A DNA stretch of 64,000 nucleotides from contig JAQNBH010000007.1 in the NCBI GenBank assembly GCA_028752905.1, positions 46,113,526 to 46,177,525 on the forward strand. Reading direction: 5' to 3'. The notes under the pieces were generated by a model. It had not been told where the DNA came from, made no database searches, and saw nothing but the letters and a program-made list of their open reading frames with translations. A program made the translations under genes and the position numbers. This DNA comes from Cladorhizidae sp. MBARI D1340-BT2 (Eukaryota; Porifera; Demospongiae; Poecilosclerida; Cladorhizidae). Of the stretch, positions 1 through 8,979 are shown one piece after another. Positions within the stretch are counted from its first letter, which is position 1, and every line of letters starts with the position of its first letter.

Positions 1-330
1 GCATGTACACACAACTAGGGACCACCATCACTGTCCTGCTATAACACTGCATGTACACACAGCTAGGGGCCACCATCACTGACCTACTATAACACTGCAT
101 GTAGGGGCCACCATCACTGACCTACTATAACACTACATGTACACACAGCTATGGACCACCATTACTGACCTGCTATAACACTGCATGTACACACAGCTAG
201 GGACCACCATCACTGACCTGCTATAACACTGCATGGTACACACAGCTAGGGACCACCATCACTGACCTACTATAACACTGCATGTACACACAGCTAAGGG
301 CCACCATCACTGACCTACTATAACACTGCA
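1..330. repeat. 48-bp minisatellite, copy 1, cut by window start
   Basis: About seven head-to-tail units of 48 bp; each begins gcatgtacacacagctaggg and ends gacctgctataacact. One unit near 97-130 is shortened by loss of the acacacagcta part. The longer sister array is 34505-35029. Confidence 0.95.
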
Positions 331-1715
331 TATACAGTGGACCTGATGCAAGATATCTTGCGATCTGCAGGCCACATTATACGCTGTATTTCTTCTTCAA
401 TCTTGACTATGCTGCAGTAAAACTTCCATACATGTGTTTCGCTGCTGCATATTGGGTGACAATCTTCTTTTGTTCTCTATTTTTAACCCTCTCCCCCGGT
501 GACTTTATTTTGGGAAAGAAAAAAAAATGACATGTATGAACGTATGCCCTTTTATCTCAACAAGGGTTGACTAAAGTCCATAGCAACCATATTGTATCCA
601 ATAGCCCTTGTTATAACCAACATTGTGGTTACCAACTGTTGCCATAGTTACAAACCACAATGTGGTGAATCCAATTATTATAAGTTACTTAAGAGAGGAG
701 AATTGTTGGAAATAGACACAGCTACAGTTAAAAATTAATATAAAATCTGGAATGCAATAGTACCTAGCAACCATATATTATGGGGTAGCATTATTGTTGA
801 TAAACATGTGGTAATTTTGGTGAAAAACACACACTGACCACAAAGTATGAATATGATTATGGATTTAATCAATATAAGAACATTGATTATATATAATTTT
901 TGCCTAAATATTTTTTGTTGTATTTCAAACAATGTGGTTAGGATGTTGTGACCACATCCAATGAATATGATTGTGTATTTATAAACATAATATTGCTTCT
1001 CGTTTTTTACATAAATATGTTTCTATTACTTGAACCAATGTGGTCAAATGCTTGTGACCACATTCTGACCATAGCATATGAATATAATTATGCTTGTTTA
1101 TCAACATAAAACATTGTTTATGATGATAAATGCATTTTTTTATAATTTTTTTATATAATACTCTGGTCAAGATTATGTGACCATAATGATAATAATGATA
1201 AAATAATAATAAAAAATAATAATAATTAAAAAAAAATTAAAAAAAATTAAAAAAACATGCTGAATACAACTATGAATATTATTATGCTTATTTATCAATA
1301 CAACAGATCCCAGTTGAACACGGACCTGAGATACAAAGCTGCCTCCTCCAGGATAGCAACCCAGTGAGCATCATACTCCAAGAGACATTTTAGGTGCACT
1401 GTCTCCATACCATAAGAACATTGCTTATAATCCTGAGTATATTGTTTACATACATATTATTTGACACAATGTGACTATTTTTATATATATATATATCACA
1501 ATGTTACTATTATTATTTATATATATATGACACACTGTATAATGGATTTGGCTTATTGAGAATGAACATAATTCAATAACTTATAGCCATTTTGCCAAGG
1601 AACTAGCGTCTCTTGTTACCATCGAGCACCACGAGGAGGTATGGCTATATTGCCCAACACACAACACACACATAAAACACATAAATCATATCACAACAAC
1701 AACAAAATTAAAAAA
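331..1715. other. AT-rich single-copy DNA of the duplication, no gene seen
   Basis: Contains runs of A and T (about 1180-1260), a (TA)n stretch near 1480-1530 and several loose repeats of caatgtggt and its complement. Short open frames here lack recognisable motifs. The same DNA recurs at 35030-36440 with small indels. I see no RNA gene or domain. Confidence 0.7.
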
Positions 1716-1767
1716 TCACATTACACATTGTGTGCAGAAAAGCATGTTGCTGCAACATGATGCACTT

Positions 1768-2235
1768 TCAATGTGCGACATACAATGTGTAGACAAAGAG
1801 TAAGACAACAAATATAACGCATATAACAGTTGGAGATGTAGGACCTGGTACCTTTGTATACGTGTAATGTGTTGCACATGACTCCTCTTTTGACCAACTA
1901 CCAACCACTGAGTCCAAGTGGTATCTACTAGATGGGTGCGCCAAAGAAGTAGGTGCAGGACATGTAATGGAGCTATGTGGATTGAATCGAGGAACAGCAG
2001 AAGAAACAGAAGAAACAAGAGCAGCAGTACTGGCAGCAGAAGTACCAGGAGTGGAAGCACCACCAGCAGAAGTACCAGAGGTTCCAGCATGAGACCTTAG
2101 TTTCTCAGTGGCCACTGGTCGCGACGCCACGACGATCATTGCCTCAGGAAGGCATTCCTCGTATAGTAACTGATGGATAACGGACTTGATTTCCTCTTGG
2201 GGATGGAATTAGTCTAATCCGTCAAGTATAAATCC
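1768..2235 (-). pseudogene. NACHT (NLR-type) ATPase fragment, copy 1
   Basis: Read on the minus strand, 2235 to about 2092 encodes a short NACHT-like stretch. It has a Walker B-like motif FILDGLD at 2234-2212, an in-frame TAA at 2211-2209 where an acidic residue is normally found, then FHPQEEIKSVIHQLLYEE and LPEAMIVVASRPVATEKLR. VVASRP matches the sensor-1 region of NACHT proteins. After that the frame becomes Ser/Thr/Gly/Ala-rich and ends in a hydrophobic stretch (VICVIFVVLLFVYTLY) that does not look like an NLR. Walker A is absent, and the 29/33-bp minisatellite starts directly upstream of the Walker B motif. It is a relic of an NLR-type innate immunity gene, not a working one. Family assignment rests on motif reading only. 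Confidence 0.68.
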
Positions 2236-4723
2236 CAGAGTATATGACTGGCTGAAGAAGATCCCAGTGAGAGCATATGACTGGCTGAAGAAGGTCACAG
2301 AGTATATTACTGGCTGAAGAAGGTCTCAGAGTATATGACTGGCTGAAGAAGGTCTCAGAGTATATGACTGGCTGAAGAAGGTCCCAGAGTATATGATTGG
2401 CTGAAGAAGGTCCCAGAGTATATGACTGGCTGAATAAAATCCCAGTGAGAGTATATCATTGGCTTAGGAAGATCCCAGTGAGAGTATATGACTGGCTGAA
2501 GAAGGTCTCAGAGTATATGACTGGCTGAAGAAGACCTCAGTGAGAGTATATGACTGGCTGAAGAAGGTCTCAGAGTATATGACTGGCTGAAGAAGGTCCC
2601 AGAGTATATGACTGGCTGAAGAAGGTCCCAGAGTATATGACTGGCTGAATAAAATCCCAGTGAGAGTATATGACTGGCTGAGGAAGATCCCAGTTAGAGT
2701 ATATGACTGGCTGAAGAAGGTCTCAGAGTATATGACTGACTGGCTGAAGAAGGTCCAGAGTTTATGACTGGCTGAAGAAGTCCCCTAGTATATGACTGGC
2801 TGAAGAAGATCCCAGTGAGGGTGTTTGACTGGCTGAAGAAGATCCCAGAGTATCTGACTGGCTGAAGAAGTTCCCAGAGTATATGACTGGCTGAAGAATG
2901 TGCCAGAGTATATGACTGGCTGAAGAAGACCTCAGTGAGAGTATATGACTGGCTGAAGAAGGTCTCAGAGTATATGACTGGCAGAAGAAGGTCCCAGAGT
3001 ATATGACTGGCTGAAGAAGGTCCCAGAGTATATGACTGGCTGAATAAGACCTCAGAGTATATGACTGGCTGAAGAAGGTCCCAGAGTATATGACTGGCTG
3101 AAGAAGGTCCCAGTGAGAGTATATGACTGGCTGAAGATGTTCTCAAAGTATATGACTGGCTGAAGAAGTTTCCAGAGTATATGACTGGCTGAAGAAGATC
3201 ACAGTGGGAGTATATGACAGGCTTAAGAAGGTCGCATGACTGGCTGAAGAAGATCTCAACGTATATGACTGGCTGAAGAAGATCCCAGTGAGAGTCTATG
3301 ACTGGCTGAAGAAGGTCCCAGTGAGAGTATATGACTGGCTGAAGAAGATCTCAGAGTATATGAGACTGGCTGAAGAAGGTCCCAGAGTATATGACTAGCT
3401 AAAGAATATCCCAGTGAGTGTATATGAATGGCTGAAGAAGGTCTCAGAGTATATGACTGTCTAAAGAAGGAACCAGAGTACATAACTGGCTGAAGAAGAT
3501 CCCAGTGAGAGTATATTACTGGCTGAAGAAGGTCTCAGAGTATATGACTGGCTGAAGAAGATCCAAGAGTATATGACTGGCTGAAGAATATCTCAGATTA
3601 TATGACTGGCTAAAGAAGGACCCACAGTACATGACTGGCTAAAGAAGATCCCAGTGGGAAGTATATGAATGGCTGAAGAAGGTTTCAGAGTATATGACTG
3701 GCTGAAGAAGATCCCAGTGAGAGTATATGACTGGCTGAAGAAGGTCCCAGTGAGAGTATATGACTGGCTGAAGAAGGTCTCAGAGTATATGACTGGCTGA
3801 AGAAGGTCCCAGAGTATATGACTGGCTGAAGAAGGTCCCAGAGTATATGACTGGCTGAATAAAATCCCAGTGAGAGTATATCACTGGCTTAGGAAGATCC
3901 CAGTGAGAGTATATCACTGGCTGAAGAAGGTCTCAGAGTATATGACTGGCTGAAGAAGACCTCAGTGAGAGTATATGACTGGCTGAAGAAGGTCTCAGAG
4001 TATATGACTGGCTGAAGAAGGTCCCAGAGTATATGACTGGCTGAAGAAGGTCCCAGAGTATATGACTGGCTGAATAAAATCCCAGTGAGAGTATATGACT
4101 GGCTGAGGAAGATCCCAGTTAGAGTATATGACTGGCTGAAGAAGGTCTCAGAGTATATGACTGACTGGCTGAAGAAGGTCCAGAGTTTATGACTGGCTGA
4201 AGAAGTCCCCTAGTATATGACTGGCTGAAAAAGATCCCAGTGAGGGTGTTTGACTGGCTGAAGAAGATCCCAGAGTATCTGACTGGCTGAAGAAGTTCCC
4301 AGAGTATATGACTGGCTGAAGAATGTGCCAGAGTATATGACTGGCTGAAGAAGATCTCAGTGAGGGTATATGACTGGCTGAAGAAGACCTCAGTGAGAGT
4401 ATATGACTGGCTGAAGAAGGTCTCAGAGTATATGACTGGCTGAAGAAGGTCCCAGAGTATATGACTGGCTGAAGAAGGTCCCAGAGTATATGACTGGCTG
4501 AATAAAATCCCAGTGAGAGTATATGACTGGCTTAGGAAGATCCCAGTTAGAGTATATGACTGGCTGAAGAAGGTCTCAGAGTATATGACTGACTGGCTGA
4601 AGAAGGTCCAGAGTTTATGACTGGCTGAAGAAGTCCCCTAGTATATGACTGGCTGAAGAAGATCCCAGTGAGGGTGTTTGACTGGCTGAGGAAGATCCCA
4701 GAGTATCTGAATGGCTGAAGAAG
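2236..4723. repeat. 29/33-bp minisatellite, copy 1
   Basis: Dozens of units built on tatgactggctgaagaag followed by either gtcccagag (29 bp) or atcccagtgagag (33 bp). A block near 2440-2870 recurs near 3860-4290 and partly again near 4500-4720, so the array grew by copying multi-unit blocks. On the minus strand the units read as Ser/Gln-rich repeats (SQSYTL, SSASHIL); open frames here come from repeat length and are not genes. Confidence 0.95.
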
Positions 4724-4724
4724 A

Positions 4725-6236
4725 AAACTAATAAATATCCATCCCCATGACATCCAAAACGAAATCTTGATAGTGATGGCTGAGCTTATGTTGAGGGGAA
4801 TTGCTAGCTCCCTTCAGTCATCTCCATAATGATGGAATGAAATGACTGATGTTTCTAATCATGTGCAAGCAACTTTAGGTTTTCGGTCAGTAATGGATGA
4901 TTTCGACATATTTGAAGAGTTCCTTGAACTTTATTAAGGCCGATCAATTGACTCTATGACATTAAAAAAAGTTATGGAAGATTCTCTCTGTAGACTCAAC
5001 ATTCCTTTCTCCTAAGTCCGTGGACAATGCTATGAGGGAGCCAGTATAATGAGTGGAGTTAGATCTGGGCTGGCCAAGTTGATAATGGATAAAGAGACCC
5101 GGGCACTCTATACTCATTGTTATGGCTCTCTATAAATCTTGCAGTGAATGATGCCATAAAAGTATCTAAACCCATTAAAAATGCCTTGGGATGTAACCCA
5201 TGAAGTCACTAAACTTATAAAATTCTCCCCACATAAGGAAGAGATGTTTAGAGAATTAAAAAGACACCATGACTTAATCCATGATTCTCACTCGGCAGGA
5301 ATGAGATTACTCTGTCCAACCAGATGAATTGTGCGAGCTGATGCTTTAGCCGTAACTTTGAAGTTCTTTTGCAAACATGGGAAGAGACTGTAGATGTTGT
5401 TAATTAAGGATACAGAGACCAAAGCACAACTAATGGGGTATGTGCTCAGATGCAAACTTTTGAATTTTTATTTGCTAATTCTCCTGGGGAAATGGTCTTG
5501 CATAACTCTGACAATTTATGTTCAACAATTCAGAAGAAAACAACATCTGCTGCTGAGCCAGCAACTTGCAAAGCTATACTGCAGCATATATACACGCAAC
5601 CCAGAAGCTTATGACCTGTTTTGGACAAAAGTTTTGAATTTTGCTGAATCTGCAGATATTGGACCACCAGTTACCATGCCGGTGAAAAAGGCCAGCAAGG
5701 TTAGATGAAGGTGGAAATATGAAGGTGGAAATAATCACCAATTTCATGAAACTGCTTTATTATGAAACTGTATAATACTAATAACTGTATTGCGAACCGC
5801 TTTGATCAACCAAGTTATAGCAAGTTGGAACAGTATCTTATCAAGGGCCAGTTATGCAGCAGATTTTGAGGAAGAATTTAAAGTTGTATGTGACTTCTGC
5901 AAGGATGATTTTAATCCAGATGATCAACTTATAACTTTTGGTATTGAATTTCAGCAAAAGAACAACATGGCAACCTCAGCAACTACAATTTTTTATATCA
6001 GGGATCATTTCAAGGCATATTCAATTGATTATGGTGATGCCTGCAACTAATGCCACATCAGAAAGGTCATTCCGTGCACTCCGTCGAGTGAAAACTTATC
6101 TTAGAACTACTATGAAGCAGGAGAGTCTTAACAAATCTATTGATCCTTCATGTGCATAAGGAATGCACAGATTCTTTAGATCTACAAGAGGTGGCCAATG
6201 ATTTCCTCTCAGATTCTGAGCATCATATCAAAGGTA
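4725..6236 (+). pseudogene. hAT transposase relic (ZMYM1/DUF4371-like), copy 1
   Basis: The plus strand holds pieces of a TTF/ZMYM-type hAT transposase in several frames. 5030-5400 contains YTHCYG- and NLAVNDAIK-like pieces of the catalytic core and HSAGMRLLCPTR. 5394-5708 covers the insertion region (NPEAYDLFWTKVLNFAESAD, IGPPVTMP). 5790-6050 holds FEEEFKVVCDFC. 6040-6159 holds the C-terminal dimerisation motif ATSERSFRALRRVKTYLRTT. Many stops and frameshifts separate these parts, so no transposase can be made. Compared with copy 2, about 40 bp between caatt direct repeats near 6026 is missing, while copy 2 lacks caactaatg. No terminal inverted repeats or target duplication were identified. 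Confidence 0.85.
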
Positions 6237-6399
6237 CTTTTCTGTAGTGGACCATAGTAGGACCTACACTAGTTAACTGAACATTTTATCAATCACTATA
6301 TATGACAATGCTGTATTGCAGTTACTGTGGGTGTGGTCATAATGTGGGCCTTTGCCATCAATTTATTGCTTCCTCTGGGCCCGAGTTCTGTATGTGATT

Positions 6400-7187
6400 A
6401 GCAGCCGATTACAGGGGGAAGGATAGGAGGCCCGAGGCATGGTGGGAGGCTAAAAGGATAATCTTTGTTATTACGGCGGCGAGATGATAGAGATGGCTTA
6501 GTGAGAAGAGAAGCGTAGTCCCAGGGCCAATGTTCACTGCATAATTTACGGGCAAAGTATTGTATTCTGAGATGAAAGATGGGATGATTGAGTCCCAGAG
6601 GAAAGAACAGTACTCCAGATGAGAATGGATAAGAGAAGTGTAGAGGCGAAGAAGAATAGAAGTGTCTGAATAGCAGTAGAAATTACGTAGAGAAGACCAA
6701 TTAATTCACAGGTCTTAGAAGATATGGGAGTGGCAGGATAGAGATGAAGCAATGAGGATCCCCAGGTCACTGTGGTCCAGGATAGAGATGAAGCAATGAG
6801 GATCCCCAGGTCACTGTGGTCCAGGATAGAGATGAAGCAATGAGGATCCCCAGGTCACTGTGGTCCAGGATAGAGATGAAGCAATGAGGATCCCCAGGTC
6901 ACTGTGGTCCAGGATAGAGATGAAGCAATGAGGATCCCCAGGTCACTGTGGTCCAGGATAGAGATGAAGCAATGAGGACCCCCAGGTCACTGTGGTCCAG
7001 GATAGAGATGAAGCAATGAGGATTCGCAGGTCACTGTGGTCCAGGATAGAGATGAAGCAATGAGGATTCCTTTGGTCATTGAACTGACTAGCTGAATTGG
7101 AGTCCATCAGTGATACAAAGGTTGCAGAGATCAGATTTGTTGATAAGAAATAAGATATGGCCGTGATTTGCGCAAATGGACGATATT
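6400..7187 (-). pseudogene. LINE reverse transcriptase C-terminal relic, copy 1
   Basis: Minus-strand reading gives LGILIASSLSWTTVT, then SKTCELIGLLY and, with frame changes, CSEHWPWDYASLL and PSLSSRRRNN. This pattern is typical of the thumb and C-terminal part of L2/CR1-like non-LTR reverse transcriptases. The frame is broken and the catalytic palm is missing. The 44-bp tandem repeat lies inside this coding relic, so the LGILIASSLSWTTVT segment is repeated. Copy 2 is at 44560-45204. Exact clade cannot be told from this fragment. Confidence 0.55.
6737..7066. repeat. 44-bp minisatellite, copy 1
   Basis: About 7.5 units of 44 bp starting gatagagatgaagcaatgag and ending aggtcactgtggtccag. The last units carry gattcgc or gattcct variants. 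It lies within the LINE relic, and the right breakpoint of the segmental duplication falls in it. Confidence 0.95.
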
Positions 7188-7192
7188 GTGCC
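7188..7192. repeat. Target-site duplication, left (gtgcc)
   Basis: The five bases gtgcc directly precede the 5' LTR and recur directly after the 3' LTR at 12200-12204. Five-base duplications fit a Ty3/gypsy integrase. Confidence 0.85.
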
Positions 7193-7445
7193 TGTCAGAC
7201 ATTGATAGCGTAAACTGAGCTAGTTTAGTGTTGAGACATACTTATTGGTTTGAGACTAGTGTATGATTATTTAGCACTATTTATTTATGTTTATATTGTT
7301 AAAGTATTTAAACCTACAGCTCTTAATTATACTCTTCGTGAGTGGGAGACAGCAGGAAAGCTGATTTTGGCTTAGACAGAGTTTTGTTGTTTAGGCGTCA
7401 CAGGATACTAGACTACTTAGAGATAGTAGAAGTATTTGCCTGACA
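7193..7445 (+). repeat. 5' LTR, 253 bp
   Basis: Starts tgtcagac and ends gcctgaca, giving TGTCAG...CTGACA inverted ends. From 7205 to the end it matches the 3' LTR except for gcgtcacagg here against gcgtcagcagg there. An AT-rich stretch (ttaaagtatttaaacc) about 120 bases in could hold the promoter; that is inference. Confidence 0.9.
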
Positions 7446-7446
7446 G

Positions 7447-7463
7447 TGGTGGCAGCGGTATTC
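7447..7463 (+). promoter_or_regulatory. Primer-binding site
   Basis: tggtggcagcggtattc begins one base after the 5' LTR. TGG at its start pairs with a tRNA CCA end, as in tRNA-primed LTR elements. I cannot name the tRNA without a tRNA set from the host. Confidence 0.65.
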
Positions 7464-7641
7464 TCTTAGTGACAGAGAACCCGACAACAGTTTAGCTAGT
7501 CTGTAATAGTGTACAGGGGAAACAACTCAGGCTAGGCCTAGAGAGTTTGTGAAACCAAATCCCTGGTCAGCTAGGCTAGTATTGTTTTCGTTTTTTTTTG
7601 TACATTTGAAAAAATATTATTTTTAGTGTGTTGAGGTTGTC

Positions 7642-8979
7642 ATGTCAGAAGAACGACAACATAGAGAATCTCGTCGTCTTCGGAACACCAATCCAGAGAC
7701 TCTGCCCCCTCTAGAGTCTATCTCTGACACTAACGAACCCTTAGATCGATTTATGGCTCAATGGCTCCAAATGGATCAACGGAGAACAGAGAGGGAGGAA
7801 CAGAGGCATGAGGAGGATAGACGACAAGCAGCCCAGCAACAAGAGAGGTTGTTTCAACATCTGGTCGAGTTTCACAGACCATCAGTGGTTGAGCCACCTC
7901 CACCCACTCCTAAACTAACTCTGCAGAAATTTCAGGAGGGCGTGGATGACATGGGTGCTTTTCTGCAAACGTTTGAAGTCACGGCTCAGGCAGGACGATG
8001 GCCAGAAGAACAATGGCCTGTATTCCTCCGAAGCTCACTATCCGGAGCAGGGATGACGGCTATATCAACCCTAAGCTCAACAGAACAAAATGACTATCAG
8101 ATCATTAAAAGCACTCTACTAGCAACATACCAAGTCACTACAGAAACATACAGAAAGAGGGGTTTTGAGAAGACTTTTGATGGAAGCAACTCTGATGCCT
8201 GGTTAAGGGGGCATCAACAAAATTTCCATCAGTGGATCAACTCATCCGAAAAAGGGGCTGAGACTTTGATGCTGATGGAAGTAACCCTGAAAAAACTACC
8301 ACGGTGGCTGGAGATACAAATGAGAAACTTAGATCCTAGCACCTACAAGGAGTTGAGTGAGGCGATTGTGAGGCATCTAGGAAATCAAAGGAGAGAACCA
8401 GATGTACCCAGACAATCTGATAGAACGAACAAATTTAGACCAAGAGAGAGCTCAGAGAGTAACACTCCTACTCACCTACGAGTACCAAATTCAAGACGAC
8501 TAGAAGTAAACCGATCCCCACCAACAAGTGGAGATTCTAGCAGACATTCTCCCCGAGATCTAAGCCAGATCGAGTGTTTTCGTTGCGGCAAGAAAGGCCA
8601 CCTAAGAAGGGATTGTAGAGTGAAACTTGAAAAGGTTCACCTCACAAGCAACCCTGATGGAAGTAAGACTTTGCCTAAATGGACTCGTAGGGTGAAGGTC
8701 AACGATAGATCCATTCTTGCCTTTCTAGACACAGGCTGCTCAAAATCAATTGTCCACCCTAGATGCATTCGAAAATCGGACTTCCTTGATTGGAAGATAC
8801 CTTATACTACTGCCAGCTCTAAGAAGACATGGTTTCCAGCAGCCAAGATCCAGCTGCAAGTGGAGGAAAAGTGCATTGAGTTAGCAGTAGGGGTATCTCC
8901 CCACATTGGAAATCGACATGTTAATGGGACGAGATATTGCTCATTTTCAGAGGTTTCTGAAAGAGGAGCTGGACACTGA
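7642..8979 (+). CDS. Gag with SCAN-like capsid, CCHC knuckle and start of protease
   Basis: 445 codons from ATG at 7642, the first in-frame ATG after the leader. Residues 44-80 are charged, coiled-coil-like and Gln/Glu/Arg-rich. Residues about 90-246 form the capsid region; 168-246 (around YRKRGFEKTF, ETLMLMEVTLKKLP, EIQMRNL, LSEAIVRHL) resembles a SCAN domain, known to derive from Gmr1-like capsids. A basic Ser/Arg/Pro-rich linker follows. One zinc knuckle is at C312, C315, H320, C325 (CX2CX4HX4C). The retropepsin active site DTG is at 363-365. The frame ends at 8979, but the conserved C-terminal protease motif (MLMGRD) lies in the next frame at 8918-8938, so the protease is split by a +1 change between about 8880 and 8920. 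This may be a single-base mutation or a programmed shift. Confidence 0.9.
   Translation: MSEERQHRESRRLRNTNPETLPPLESISDTNEPLDRFMAQWLQMDQRRTEREEQRHEEDRRQAAQQQERLFQHLVEFHRPSVVEPPPPTPKLTLQKFQEGVDDMGAFLQTFEVTAQAGRWPEEQWPVFLRSSLSGAGMTAISTLSSTEQNDYQIIKSTLLATYQVTTETYRKRGFEKTFDGSNSDAWLRGHQQNFHQWINSSEKGAETLMLMEVTLKKLPRWLEIQMRNLDPSTYKELSEAIVRHLGNQRREPDVPRQSDRTNKFRPRESSESNTPTHLRVPNSRRLEVNRSPPTSGDSSRHSPRDLSQIECFRCGKKGHLRRDCRVKLEKVHLTSNPDGSKTLPKWTRRVKVNDRSILAFLDTGCSKSIVHPRCIRKSDFLDWKIPYTTASSKKTWFPAAKIQLQVEEKCIELAVGVSPHIGNRHVNGTRYCSFSEVSERGAGH

Larger units (their letters stand above)
1..7066. repeat. Segmental duplication, copy 1
   Basis: The order of 48-bp array, AT-rich DNA, NACHT fragment, 29/33-bp array, hAT pseudogene and LINE fragment with 44-bp repeats is found again at 34505-45204. 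Single-copy parts differ by scattered substitutions and short indels. The size difference comes mainly from the 29/33-bp array (2.5 kb here, 5.9 kb in copy 2). The left limit may lie outside the window. The right limit is inside the 44-bp array. Confidence 0.93.

Noticed and set aside
331..1200. Small minus-strand frames at 735-932 and 979-1170
   Set aside because: AT-rich, Ile/Tyr/Lys-biased, no motif, and not preserved as frames in the duplicated copy at 35030-36440.
1716..2090. Leu/Val-rich minus frame (MLEPLVLLLVVLPLLV) as a membrane protein
   Set aside because: It is a shadow of the Ser/Thr-rich, low-complexity stretch in the neighbouring frame and has no upstream or downstream coding signal.
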